From NCBI RefSeq assembly GCF_025466085.1, contig NZ_JANLOD010000055.1, positions 62,001 through 126,000 of the forward strand: a stretch of 64,000 nucleotides of DNA, read 5' to 3'. Below, piece by piece: positions 34,425-42,269 of this stretch. Each line of letters starts with the position of its first letter. Positions within the stretch are counted from its first letter, which is position 1. Both the position numbers and the translations under genes were made by a program. The notes under the pieces are model-generated. The model searched no databases, was not told where the DNA came from, and worked only from the letters and a program-made list of their open reading frames with translations. Origin of the DNA: Pseudomonas sp. 14P_8.1_Bac3. Its GTDB lineage: Bacteria > Pseudomonadota > Gammaproteobacteria > Pseudomonadales > Pseudomonadaceae.

Positions 34425-34463
34425 GCTGCCATTTGCCAGGTTTCTTGAACGGAGGTGTTTGCC

Positions 34464-34694
34464 ATGTCCGAAAAAGAGTCCATCACCACCCTGCTGACCC
34501 TGCTTGACTCCCGCCAGGCGCGTTTGGCCGCCGCGTGCAAGGAGATCGCCGACTGGGTCGATCATCAAGGCGGGCACCCGACCGCGCTACGAATTCGTGA
34601 TCGGCTGAATGACATCGAGAAGGACACGCCGCTGATTCGCAACACCCTGTCCTCACTCAAGCCTGTCGACCGGCCGCTGCCTCGGTTCAGATGA
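34464..34694 (+). CDS. Small hypothetical protein
   Basis: A 76 aa all-helical protein from ATG at 34464 (an in-frame ATG at 34455 is also possible; GGAGG lies at 34451-34455, so the later start has the correct spacing). Sequence MSEKESITTLLTLLDSRQARLAAACKEI suggests two or three amphipathic helices. No family recognised. It is followed by the terminator at 34791. Confidence 0.65.
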   Translation: MSEKESITTLLTLLDSRQARLAAACKEIADWVDHQGGHPTALRIRDRLNDIEKDTPLIRNTLSSLKPVDRPLPRFR

Positions 34695-34790
34695 TCCAAC
34701 CTGTAGAAACGGTCTGATGCAGGGCGCATGAACGGCGACGCTTTCGTCACCGGGTGCGTCCTTGCCTGAATATCTTTCGCTGAATACCCA

Positions 34791-34815
34791 CCCGACCTGG
34801 CGTCGGGATTTTTTT
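34791..34815 (+). terminator. Intrinsic terminator
   Basis: CCCGAC / GTCGGG stem with a 5 nt loop followed by A and seven T residues. Confidence 0.9.
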
Positions 34816-34891
34816 GCCTGGCCATTTCACACGGCATTCACAACCCGCTCCGTACAGTGAACCCACTCCTTTTCAATGAATCCCTTGGCCC

Positions 34892-34913
34892 GCCCGCATG
34901 CGGGCTTTTTTTT
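34892..34913 (+). terminator. Intrinsic terminator
   Basis: GCCCGCATGCGGGC palindrome followed by eight T residues. No obvious upstream gene on this strand ends nearby other than through the preceding terminator. Confidence 0.85.
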
Positions 34914-34947
34914 GCGCGGCTTACTGTCAATGTTCGCACGCCTCGTG

Positions 34948-35064
34948 CAGGAGTCGGCTTGCGATCAGGAGCCGGCTTGCTGGCGATGGCCGCCAACGGT
35001 AATGCGGGCTGTCTGAATCAACGCGGCGCGCTTGAGTCCATCGCCAGCAAGTTGGCTCCTACAT
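34948..35064. repeat. REP-like pair, variant family
   Basis: CAGGAGCCGGCTTGCTGGCGATGG near 34967 and its inverted counterpart (TCGCCAGCAAGTTGGCTCCTAC) at 35041-35062. A truncated third copy lies at about 34948. The core differs from the main GCGAGC REP type in the window (GCCAGC instead). Confidence 0.75.
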
Positions 35065-35165
35065 GTTTGCACTATCTCTGAAGGGATGCCGTGCAAAATG
35101 CCCGGCCGCCGAACGTCGCCCTTAGCGGGAGGTCCAACGATTACACGTCACGAAGGAGGCGTCTG

Positions 35166-35450
35166 ATGGTTACTCACTTCAAAGTTGGCGGGCATCTGGC
35201 CTGCGGTCACAAAGGCAGCAAACTCACCTCAACCACTGAACTGACCCGGGTGAAATGCAGGAGCTGCCGAAACACCGATGCATTCAAGGACGCGCGCAAG
35301 GACCAGCGTAATGCTACACGGCGCGCCGCACGCAAAGCCAAGGTCACACACACCGCCAATGATTGGCGCGCGGCCTGGGTCGAGCGGTTGACCGCGATGG
35401 CCGGCCTGCAACGACTGCCCCGTGGCTTTACTGGCCAACCCTTTGTTTAG
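35166..35450 (+). CDS. Small basic Cys-containing hypothetical protein
   Basis: A 94 aa protein from ATG at 35166 with AAGGAGG upstream. The N-terminal part holds CGHK and, about 20 residues later, CRSC: a CxH/CxxC set that could bind one zinc ion. The middle and end are strongly basic (KDARKDQRNATRRAARKAK), consistent with nucleic-acid contact. No family recognised. The following gap to 35616 has no obvious terminator. Confidence 0.65.
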   Translation: MVTHFKVGGHLACGHKGSKLTSTTELTRVKCRSCRNTDAFKDARKDQRNATRRAARKAKVTHTANDWRAAWVERLTAMAGLQRLPRGFTGQPFV

Positions 35451-35615
35451 CTGACCGATCGGGCGGTTGTGACGTTATTTGGTCCAGCCGCCCGAACAAT
35501 TCAGGGGTGACGCCCGATGCCCAGCGGATAGCGATAAGTCATTTCTTCAACTAGGGTTTCTATCTCATCGGAATCAAGCCGCCCCTCATGTGCGCAGCTG
35601 ATCAAGGAGGAATAG

Positions 35616-35816
35616 ATGACCCCGATTCATATGGCAGAAAAGACGTACCGCGCCTGGTCCAGCCCGATCCTGTTGGAGCTCAAGGAACGAGAGCATCAGC
35701 TGGACCCCGCCGCCCGGCAGGCCTTGCAAAACGTATTGGTGGAGAGAAGGCTGGTGGACTCGGGAAACCCTTCAGGCATCGAGCGGCGCAATGCCTGGAA
35801 AAACGACAAGTACTGA
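35616..35816 (+). CDS. Small hypothetical protein
   Basis: A 66 aa protein beginning MTPIHMAEKTYRAWSS, with AAGGAGG 6-7 nt upstream, a strong RBS. Predicted largely helical (ELKEREHQLDPAARQALQNVLVERRL). No recognised domain. Its stop lies 12 bp before the first 38 bp direct repeat of the possible island. Confidence 0.65.
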   Translation: MTPIHMAEKTYRAWSSPILLELKEREHQLDPAARQALQNVLVERRLVDSGNPSGIERRNAWKNDKY

Positions 35817-35827
35817 CCGAAAACACA

Positions 35828-35865
35828 CAAGGGTTTACGTCGGCTCTCGCTCGCAAACCCTTGAA
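35828..35865. repeat. 38 bp direct repeat, copy 1 (candidate island boundary)
   Basis: An imperfect direct repeat of 38011-38048 with 33 of 38 identical bases, and itself a hairpin (AAGGGTTT...AAACCCTT). Copy 2 abuts tRNA-Leu, so this copy may be the remote att-like end of an inserted segment. Confidence 0.6.
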
Positions 35866-35942
35866 TCGTAAGATCGGATGCGCACGGCGCGACATCGCTC
35901 CTTCGATGAAGCTTTTGTGCAGGGGAAGAATCTTGCAGGCCA

Positions 35943-36371
35943 TTACCGAGTCGGCGGCAGTTGGCGCAAGCCCCAGAGCAGGAGCAGCGCAGCAACAATG
36001 ATAGCGACGCCGACGCTGGCAAATCCCGCCGTTACCAAATTCTCCTGCCAGGGCTTGGCCGCCTGTCCTGCGCCAGTGAATGGCGACATGGCCGTTGTCC
36101 CGAGAATGGCAGCCAGTGTCGTCACCCCCCAATTTGCATAAGTGCCGTACAGAACGCCCCAGTACGCTATGGTCTTTTTGCGGGGAGAAAGCTGTATCTC
36201 CGTCCACACCGAGCCAATGGCGAGTAGTAAGATGCCGTTCATCACCCCCTCAAGGTGTGCGGCCAGGCCCATGCGCGGGTTGCTGAATTGTTGTTCAATC
36301 AGCCCCGTGCAAAGACCGAGGAGCAACAAAAACAGGCCATGCCAGAGCAGCCTGCGACGAGTGTCGACCAT
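35943..36371 (-). CDS. HabA-like integral membrane protein
   Basis: A 142 aa protein with four predicted transmembrane helices. ATG at 36371 is chosen because GGGAGG lies 9 nt upstream. The N-terminal RLLWHGLFLLLLGLCTGLIEQ and the NPRMGLAAHLEGVMNGILLLA block closely resemble what I recall of hydroxylaminobenzene mutase HabA from Pseudomonas nitroarene degraders, which rearranges hydroxylaminobenzene to 2-aminophenol. No nitroreductase or aminophenol genes are adjacent, so the true role is uncertain. Confidence 0.7.
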   Translation of the reverse strand: MVDTRRRLLWHGLFLLLLGLCTGLIEQQFSNPRMGLAAHLEGVMNGILLLAIGSVWTEIQLSPRKKTIAYWGVLYGTYANWGVTTLAAILGTTAMSPFTGAGQAAKPWQENLVTAGFASVGVAIIVAALLLLWGLRQLPPTR

Positions 36372-36504
36372 GGCCACGCACCTCCCGCGATTGACTGAAA
36401 GTTAATGCCCCCTGACACCAACTCTAGATCGTTCTGCAACAGGCCGGTTAGCGCCCTGCTCTCGCCGACATCATTCACCTGAAGATTTCCCTTCTCCAGA
36501 CAAT

Positions 36505-36524
36505 AAAAAACCGCCCGAAGGCGG
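36505..36524 (-). terminator. Terminator of the RDD gene
   Basis: CCGCC-CGAA-GGCGG stem, with an A-run on the plus strand (36505-36510) giving the minus-strand T-run. Confidence 0.75.
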
Positions 36525-36529
36525 CAGTT

Positions 36530-36952
36530 TTATTTGGAGCGGATCACGATCGTCGACGCGAGCATGTCGCCCAAGCGTTTCCGTGAGCCGAAAAAAATGA
36601 ATATCCAGTCAAAAATACTCAGGAACGGCGTCGTGATGTTTCGCATGAACGATTGATAAAGATTACAGCTGAGGTAACTGCGTTCATCAATCACGGACAT
36701 GCCCAACAATTTTTTGCCAAGGCTTTGACCGTTGGGCATTGCGTCGGAAAACAGGTAGTAAGCGACGCCTGAGCCGACAGCGAGCGCGCCAACCATATCA
36801 GAGGGTAAGCCAACAAAATCGGCTGATCGCCCTACGAAGAAAAACAGAAAGACCGTCATCAGGGAGTCAATCATTTGCCCGCCCCACCGACGCCCCAGAC
36901 CGGCCAGGTTTTTCGGCTTCTGATACTCGACTTGGGTATTGCTTACGTCCAT
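36530..36952 (-). CDS. RDD-family membrane protein
   Basis: A 140 aa protein with about three transmembrane helices. The RDD landmarks are visible: the arginine in GRRWGGQMIDS (residues about 20-30), the aspartate in that segment, and GQSLGKKLLGM in the middle. It is somewhat less GC-rich than neighbours, as is the surrounding non-coding DNA. Function unknown, transport suggested for the family. It lies inside the segment bounded by the 38 bp repeats. Confidence 0.82.
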   Translation of the reverse strand: MDVSNTQVEYQKPKNLAGLGRRWGGQMIDSLMTVFLFFFVGRSADFVGLPSDMVGALAVGSGVAYYLFSDAMPNGQSLGKKLLGMSVIDERSYLSCNLYQSFMRNITTPFLSIFDWIFIFFGSRKRLGDMLASTIVIRSK

Positions 36953-37227
36953 GCACTGCTGCTCCGCTGATATATGGGATCAGAGACTATCGGCACTGCC
37001 CGGAAAACATTTAGCTCACGCTAACAAGAGCGGCCATTCCCGCTTCACGACCGGCATCGTTACCCAACATGGGCTTCCCCACGGGCATGAGGACCGCGGC
37101 CGGATTTCCCCGAACAGCCTCGATCACGTTGGCCAGCGCAATTGACTGTTCAACCTGCGCCGGCAAAGCGTTATAACGAAGCCAGCACTCATCGGTCCAC
37201 AGTGAATCACCCGAGGAGAACAACGCG

Positions 37228-37926
37228 ATGTGCGGACGACTCTCCCAGTACGACGGCATTCACGATTTCGTTGCAGCGCTGGGCATGCCCAACGCGCTGG
37301 TGAACAACGCGGGTGACCGGCCGCTTGAGCGCTACAACGCCGCACCGTCGACTCAGCTCGCCCTTTTCCATCAGGAGGGCGAATACCTGCACGCAGACAT
37401 GGTTCGCTGGGGATGGCGGCCGCACTGGGCGAAGGATCGTGCAGCACCCGTCAACGCGCGAGTAGAGAAAGTCGCTCACGGCCCGTTCTACCGCGCGATC
37501 TGGCCACACCGGGCAATCATCGCGCTCAACAATTGGTTTGAATGGGTGGACGAAGGTGGCCCGAAGAAGCAGCCCTACCTGATCCGCCGGCGGGACCGGT
37601 CGCCTATCCTGTGTGCTGCGATTGGTCAGTACCCGAACGACGAGCAGGAACAAGGCGAGCATGACGGCTTCGTGATCATCACCGCAGATAGCGCCGGCGG
37701 CATGGTGGATATTCACGACCGGCGCCCGGTGACGCTGTCGCCAGAGCTCGCACGTGAATGGCTCGACCCGGCCACACCCAGAGAACGCGCCGAACAAATG
37801 GCGCTGCACCAAGGCGAACCCACCGAGGCGTTCGAATGGTTCAGGGTCGGCTATGCCGTTGGCAATGCGAAGAAGAATGACGGCCCGGAAGTCATCGAGC
37901 CTATGGCGCAAGAAGGCCTGTTTTAG
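37228..37926 (+). CDS. SOS-response-associated peptidase family protein (SRAP/YedK)
   Basis: A 232 aa SRAP protein, related to human HMCES and E. coli YedK. These form a stable thiazolidine crosslink between Cys2 and abasic sites in single-stranded DNA, shielding them. Cys2 is present (MCGRLSQYDG); the catalytic Asn, Glu and His positions fall in PVNARVE, NNWFEWV and near GVI(V)TADS-type segments. ATG at 37228 must be the true start because Cys must follow Met. It has GAGGAG at 37214-37219. It lies in the repeat-bounded segment. Confidence 0.9.
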   Translation: MCGRLSQYDGIHDFVAALGMPNALVNNAGDRPLERYNAAPSTQLALFHQEGEYLHADMVRWGWRPHWAKDRAAPVNARVEKVAHGPFYRAIWPHRAIIALNNWFEWVDEGGPKKQPYLIRRRDRSPILCAAIGQYPNDEQEQGEHDGFVIITADSAGGMVDIHDRRPVTLSPELAREWLDPATPRERAEQMALHQGEPTEAFEWFRVGYAVGNAKKNDGPEVIEPMAQEGLF

Positions 37927-38010
37927 ATCTGCGAGCTGAAGGTTTTGATTAATCCTCTATCCAACTGACCTGGATTGCGGACCAACTTCAAAATTGCGAC
38001 CCAGAAACAA

Positions 38011-38048
38011 ACAAGGGTTTGCATCAGCTTTCGCCCGCAAACCCTTGA
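38011..38048. repeat. 38 bp direct repeat, copy 2, next to tRNA-Leu
   Basis: 33 of 38 bases match copy 1 at 35828-35865. Its own inverted symmetry (CAAGGGTTTGC / GCAAACCCTTG) can form an 11 bp stem 8 bp beyond the 3' end of tRNA-Leu, and it may double as the tRNA terminator. Confidence 0.65.
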
Positions 38049-38055
38049 TTTTAAA

Positions 38056-38142
38056 TGGTGCCCGAAGCCGGAATCGAACCGGCACGCCCTTACGAGCGGG
38101 GGATTTTAAGTCCCATGCGTCTACCAGTTTCGCCATTCGGGC
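38056..38142 (-). tRNA. tRNA-Leu (anticodon UAA)
   Basis: An 87 nt class II tRNA with encoded CCA. The acceptor pairs GCCCGAA with TTCGGGC, the T-arm has GGTTCGATTCC, and the anticodon loop CTTAAAA gives UAA. A long variable arm is present, as expected for Leu. Confidence 0.96.
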
Positions 38143-38298
38143 GGTAGCGCGGTCAAGCAGTCCAGAGGCTGGCAAATGTGCATCTGTCAGTTCTGACGCC
38201 TGTGCAACAGAGGACGAAATATATACATCCCGTCCCGGTGAAGCAAGTTTGCAACTCCCCTTTTCAAGACTAAATCTTGCAGGGCAATGCCAATAAAA

Positions 38299-38329
38299 AA
38301 GCTCCGTAAATCATCGATCTACGGAGCTT
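38299..38329 (-). terminator. Terminator after tRNA-Cys
   Basis: AAGCTCCGTA / TACGGAGCTT, a 10 bp stem, with the A-run on the plus strand at 38295-38300 (T-run on the minus strand). It lies between the Cys and Leu tRNA genes, so they may be separate transcripts. Confidence 0.85.
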
Positions 38330-38337
38330 GTTTAAAG

Positions 38338-38411
38338 TGGAGGCCGAGGTCGGAATCGAACCGGCGTAGGCGGATTTGCAATCCGCTGCATAACCATTTT
38401 GCTACTCGGCC
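38338..38411 (-). tRNA. tRNA-Cys (anticodon GCA)
   Basis: A 74 nt tRNA with encoded CCA. The acceptor pairs GGCCGAG with CTCGGCC and U is the discriminator; the anticodon loop of GGATTGCAAATCC gives GCA. The T-arm has GGTTCGATTCC. Confidence 0.96.
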
Positions 38412-38829
38412 TCAAACATCTGATGTCATGTAGCACAACACCAAACGCGTACAAACTTGGAGTAGATTCGAGATCTAACTCCTTGAAAACATTGAGCTTT
38501 TTCAGCGATCAGTGCTTTCGATGGCGTGAATTATGTACTGATTTCCCGAGGCTGACAACCCCTTGATTTCAAAAAAAATTCTGCTCGCCGCTTTAAGCGT
38601 TTACAGGCGCTTGCGCAGGCGTCTGCCCGGTACAGGCAAAAAAAATCCCGGGCAGCTGATGGACGCCCGGGATTTAAAAATGCATAAACCGTGGTGGTGA
38701 ACGCGGCGCGGATATTACGGAATATTTCGCCGTGTAACAAGATATTTTAACTCACCGTCCGGTTACTAAGCGTTCTAACCCATTAAATATCCACACATTT
38801 TCTAAGGCTGCGGGGCGACCAGCGGTGAC
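38412..38829. other. Intergenic region upstream of tRNA-Cys
   Basis: About 418 bp, AT-richer than average, without a credible gene. It contains the tRNA-Cys promoter region and the terminator of the glutamine-synthetase-like gene at 38643-38675. Confidence 0.6.
38643..38675 (-). terminator. Terminator of the polyamine operon
   Basis: AAATCCCGGGC / GCCCGGGATTT, an 11 bp perfect stem, followed on the minus strand by a run of eight T residues. Confidence 0.92.
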
Positions 38830-40179
38830 CTACAGATACCAGCGATATTCCCGGGCACTGATGTCTTGCAGAAAGGCCAGATGATCCTGGCGCTTGTTTT
38901 CGCAGTACACGTTGACGAATTCAGCGCCCAGGCCTTCGCGCAATTGCGCATGACTTTCCATGGATCGTACGGCCTCCAGCATTTCAAGCGGGAAGTCGAC
39001 ACCGCTGCTGCGATCTTCGTTGAGCGCTGCGATCGGTTCGCGCCCCGCTTCCACTCCTTGTTCCAGCCCCACCAGAATCGCCGCCAGCACCAGATATGGG
39101 TTGGCATCCGCGCTGGCGAGGCGATGTTCGATCCGCAGATTCTTCGCGTCGGACTCCGGCACGCGCAGGCACGCATCCCGATCTTCGAAGCCCCAACTGG
39201 CGCGCGTCGCGACGTTGACGGTGCCGCTCAAGCGGCGCATGGCGTTGTGGTTCGGCGCGAAGATCGGCATGCAATGGGGCAGCACTTCAAGGCAACCGGC
39301 CACCGCATGGCGCAGCGCGTGTTGGCCGTTCGCCGCCAATAGGTTGTTGCCCGCTTCGTCATACAGGCTCACATGCACGTGCATGCCGCTGCCGGGGTGT
39401 TGCAGGTAAGGCTTGGCCATGAAACTGGCGCGGTAGTTGTGTTTCATCGCTACGCCGCGGGTACTGCGGCAGAACAACGCGGCCCAGTCAGCGGCACGCA
39501 GGCCGTCATCGAGGTGGCCGAAGTTGATCTCGAACTGCCCCGGGCCCAGCTCGGCGGTGATTACCGTGGCATCAATGCCCTGCGCACGCGCGGTCTCGAC
39601 CATTTCATCGAGCACCGGCGCAAACCGCGTCAGCCGTTCAATATGCATGTTCGGTTGATCGTCCGCATCGTCGGTCAGCGGGTCCCGCGCAAACTGCGGC
39701 AAGCCGTCGCGCAACTGGCGGTCGAACAGATAGAACTCCAGCTCGAAGGCCACCACCGGGAAAATCCCTTTGCGGCCCAGGCGCTCCAGTACTTGCGCCA
39801 ACACTTCCCGCGGTTCGAAGACGATCGGTTTTTCGGTGCCGCTGGAAGTGATCAGCATCTGGCCCAGTGGCTGCTTTTCCCAATTGACGAGTTTCAGCGT
39901 GCCCGGCACCAGGCGACGTGGCGCATCCGGGTCGCCGTCGTTGAAACAATAGTCGCCAATCTTGAACAGTCCGCCCTGAGTACCCAGCAGCACACAGTTC
40001 TGCGGTAGCTTGAGCGCGCTGCCGGCCGCCACCTTTTCGAGCATGTCGATCGGATAACGCTTGCCGTAGAAATGCCCTGGAATGTCCAGGGAGATCAGGT
40101 CCACATAACGCACATCCGGGAAACGCTGGCGAAACGCGCGGACTTCAGCGACCAGATCAGAGCACACATCATCCATCAT
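38830..40179 (-). CDS. Glutamine synthetase-like gamma-glutamylpolyamine ligase
   Basis: ATP-dependent ligase of the GlnA superfamily, 449 aa, most like PuuA/PauA/SpuB, which glutamylate putrescine or other polyamines before oxidation. Motifs: VVAFELEFYLFD, ELGPGQFEINFGH, the ATP site FMAKPYLQHPGSGMHVHVS, and RIEHRLASADANPYLVLAAIL near the end. No adenylylation-type tyrosine segment of true GlnA is evident. The gene is last in a minus-strand set with the FAD oxidase and XRE-cupin regulator, which together recreate the gamma-glutamylation pathway for amine use. Confidence 0.88.
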   Translation of the reverse strand: MMDDVCSDLVAEVRAFRQRFPDVRYVDLISLDIPGHFYGKRYPIDMLEKVAAGSALKLPQNCVLLGTQGGLFKIGDYCFNDGDPDAPRRLVPGTLKLVNWEKQPLGQMLITSSGTEKPIVFEPREVLAQVLERLGRKGIFPVVAFELEFYLFDRQLRDGLPQFARDPLTDDADDQPNMHIERLTRFAPVLDEMVETARAQGIDATVITAELGPGQFEINFGHLDDGLRAADWAALFCRSTRGVAMKHNYRASFMAKPYLQHPGSGMHVHVSLYDEAGNNLLAANGQHALRHAVAGCLEVLPHCMPIFAPNHNAMRRLSGTVNVATRASWGFEDRDACLRVPESDAKNLRIEHRLASADANPYLVLAAILVGLEQGVEAGREPIAALNEDRSSGVDFPLEMLEAVRSMESHAQLREGLGAEFVNVYCENKRQDHLAFLQDISAREYRWYL

Positions 40180-40198
40180 TGTTGTTCCTTGTTATTTA

Positions 40199-40753
40199 TC
40201 AGGTGTAGACCCAGAGCACGCGGGTGAGCTGATCGGAGAGATTGCCGTAGCGGCAGTGGGTATAGCTGGCGAGCTGAAAGCTGTCCCCGGCGGCCAACGT
40301 GACCGGTTGATCATCATCCAGCCACAGGGTCAGTTGCCCTTCGAGCACGTAGCCGCCCTGCTCCGAGCTGTCGTTCATGTGCCGGTCACCACTGCTGGCG
40401 CCGGGCTCGAGCCGGCTTTCAAGCATCGAGAACGATGCGCGCATTTTCGGCGAGACCAGGATGTCGGTGATGCCGTCGGCGTAATACAGCGTGCGGCGCT
40501 CGTCTGGCCGGGTCACCCAGGGCAAGGCCATGGGTTTGGGCAAGCTGTAGAAATAGGTGGTCGGCACGCCGAGGGTTTCACTGATGGCAGTCAGGTCTGC
40601 CACCGTCGGCCGCGAGAGTCCGCGCTCGACTTGCGACAGAAAGCCAACCGAGCGACCGATCTTGTCCGCCAGCTCCTTGAGCGTGTACTTCTTGTGCTTG
40701 CGCAGGTCCTGAATCAGGATCGCCAGCGCCGAGATTTCTTCTTGCATGTCCAT
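40199..40753 (-). CDS. XRE-cupin transcriptional regulator (PuuR/PauR-like)
   Basis: A 184 aa regulator. The N-terminal helix-turn-helix (about 15-65: YTLKELADKIGRSVGFLSQVERGLSRPTVADLTAISETLG) is followed by a C-terminal cupin domain (about 110-180, with EQGGYVLEGQLTLWL). PuuR/PauR proteins repress polyamine genes and release upon ligand binding. ATG at 40753 is favoured by GGAAG 8 nt upstream. It lies between the FAD oxidase and the ligase, and the dyad at 42078-42105 is its likely operator. Confidence 0.88.
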   Translation of the reverse strand: MDMQEEISALAILIQDLRKHKKYTLKELADKIGRSVGFLSQVERGLSRPTVADLTAISETLGVPTTYFYSLPKPMALPWVTRPDERRTLYYADGITDILVSPKMRASFSMLESRLEPGASSGDRHMNDSSEQGGYVLEGQLTLWLDDDQPVTLAAGDSFQLASYTHCRYGNLSDQLTRVLWVYT

Positions 40754-40779
40754 CTGAAAGCTTCCAGAAAATGTGCGGT

Positions 40780-42069
40780 TCAAAGGCTGTCGCGCAAGCG
40801 ATACCAGGCCTTGCCGATGGCTTCCAGCGGCGCTGCCATGTACTTGCCACCGGGAAATCTGCCGTTGACCAGGCCCTGATACAAGCCCAGTTCCTCCGGT
40901 TGACCGAGTATCGCGTCGGACACGGCGCGGGCCCCGGCCAACGTCGGCAGCACGCCGTGGCCGGAGTAACCCTGAAGCCAGTAGAGATCGCGCCGACGGC
41001 CGATATCCGGCGTCCGTTTGAGGGTGAGGTCGATGTGCCCGCCCCAGGCGAATTCCAGCTCCACGCCTTTGAGCTGAGGAAATACCCGCTCGAGGAACGG
41101 CCTCGTCGCCGCGGCGATGTCCTTCGGCATGCCCCCCAGGTACGTGCAGCCACCGCCGAACAGCAAGCGGTTATCCGGCGTGCGGCGGAAATAATCGAGG
41201 ACGAACTGGTTGTCGGTCACGCACACATTGCTCGGCAGCAGCGCCGTCGCCTGCGCTTCCGAGAGTGGCGCGGTGGCCACCTGATAGGTGCCGACCGGCA
41301 ACACGCAACTCGACAGTTCCGGATCCAGTCGGTCCAGGTACGCGTTGCACGCCAACACCAGCACATCGGCGCGAAGGCGTCCGCGCTCAGTGGTGACCAC
41401 GTAGCGGCCGCCCTCCTCGCGATAATTCAACGCCTTGCTTTGCTCATGAATGCGTCCGCCGGCACGCTCGATGGCGGCGGCCAGGCCGAGCGCCAGTTTC
41501 AGCGGATTCAGGTGCCCGCCTTCCGGATCGAACAGGCCGGCCTGATAGCGCTCACTGGCGACCCACTCGGGCAACTGCTCGCGAGGGATGAATTGCAATC
41601 CGTCGTGGCCCCACTTGTGGCTGGCTTCGTGTTGCCACTCCGTCAGCAGGCTAACCCGGCGCGGCAGCACCGAGGTCCAGAGGTGACCGGCCCGGTAGTC
41701 GCAGTCGAAATCGTGTCGCGCGGGCATCGCACGCAACTCCTGCGCGGCCCAACGCATGCCGTCCCATAGCCGCCGCGCGCGCTCGTAACCCAACGCCGCC
41801 TCCAGCGGTGGCATGTCGCATGACCAGCCGAGAATCGCCTGACCGCCATTACGCCCCGACGCCGCCCACGCCACGCGACTGGCTTCCAGCAACGTCACCC
41901 GCTTGCCGGCCAGGGCCAGGCGCAGCGCGGTGTGCAAGCCACTGAAGCCGGCGCCGATGATCACAATCTCAGTGTCCTGCTCGCCCTCCAACGCGGCCCG
42001 CTCGACCAGACGATCTGCACAAGTGTCGGCGTAATAGCTGGCGACGTGTCGCGAGGATTGCTGGAACAT
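40780..42069 (-). CDS. FAD-dependent gamma-glutamylpolyamine oxidase (PuuB/PauB-like)
   Basis: DAO-family flavoprotein, 429 aa. The N-terminal dinucleotide-binding motif is in IVIIGAGFSGLHTALRLALAGK. SGRNGGQAILGW is typical of the PuuB/PauB group, which oxidises gamma-glutamylputrescine and related amides to the aldehyde. First gene of the three-gene set with the regulator and the ligase; the aldehyde dehydrogenase of the pathway is not in the window. Confidence 0.9.
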   Translation of the reverse strand: MFQQSSRHVASYYADTCADRLVERAALEGEQDTEIVIIGAGFSGLHTALRLALAGKRVTLLEASRVAWAASGRNGGQAILGWSCDMPPLEAALGYERARRLWDGMRWAAQELRAMPARHDFDCDYRAGHLWTSVLPRRVSLLTEWQHEASHKWGHDGLQFIPREQLPEWVASERYQAGLFDPEGGHLNPLKLALGLAAAIERAGGRIHEQSKALNYREEGGRYVVTTERGRLRADVLVLACNAYLDRLDPELSSCVLPVGTYQVATAPLSEAQATALLPSNVCVTDNQFVLDYFRRTPDNRLLFGGGCTYLGGMPKDIAAATRPFLERVFPQLKGVELEFAWGGHIDLTLKRTPDIGRRRDLYWLQGYSGHGVLPTLAGARAVSDAILGQPEELGLYQGLVNGRFPGGKYMAAPLEAIGKAWYRLRDSL

Positions 42070-42077
42070 GCGGGCCT

Positions 42078-42132
42078 CATGAAATTTTATTATTGAAATT
42101 TCATGAAAAAATACATGGGTTATTTCATGGAT
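42078..42132 (-). promoter_or_regulatory. Dyad upstream of the polyamine operon, candidate PauR operator
   Basis: CATGAAATTT (42078-42087) and AAATTTCATG (42096-42105) form a perfect 10 bp inverted repeat, 9-36 bp before the oxidase ATG. A further TATTTCATGG half-site lies at about 42121-42130. The position would block transcription or translation start of the operon. Confidence 0.6.
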
Positions 42133-42141
42133 GCAAGGAAC

Positions 42142-42167
42142 CTGTAGGAGCGAGCTTGCTCGCGATG
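42142..42167. repeat. Single REP element
   Basis: CTGTAGGAGCGAGCTTGCTC... with GCGAGC/GCTCGC core. No inverted partner is nearby. Confidence 0.75.
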
Positions 42168-42269
42168 AACATTCAAGACTGGCTCGACGGTCGTCGGGAA
42201 AGGAAAAGCAGCACCGCCACGGTCAACGATGATCAAACGATCCCGGTCACAGACGTCACCGACTGAACC

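Larger units (their letters stand above)
34695..35165. other. Gene-poor interval with two terminators and REP-like sequence
   Basis: About 470 bp without a convincing protein gene. It holds two strong intrinsic terminators only about 76 bp apart (34791-34815 and 34892-34913), then a REP-like inverted pair (34948-35064). The stretch between the terminators could encode a short untranslated RNA. Confidence 0.5.

Noticed and set aside
37011..37259. 82-codon minus-strand frame overlapping the SRAP gene start
   Set aside because: Codon choice is not bad, but the frame covers the SRAP promoter and RBS and has no supported start; left out as unproven.
37957..38175. 72-codon frame with MAKLVDAWDLKS-like peptide
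   Set aside because: It is the conceptual translation of tRNA-Leu and the adjacent repeat, a common false gene.
38531..38740. Small minus-strand frame between tRNA-Cys and the ligase gene
   Set aside because: It crosses the strong terminator at 38643-38675 and has no RBS.
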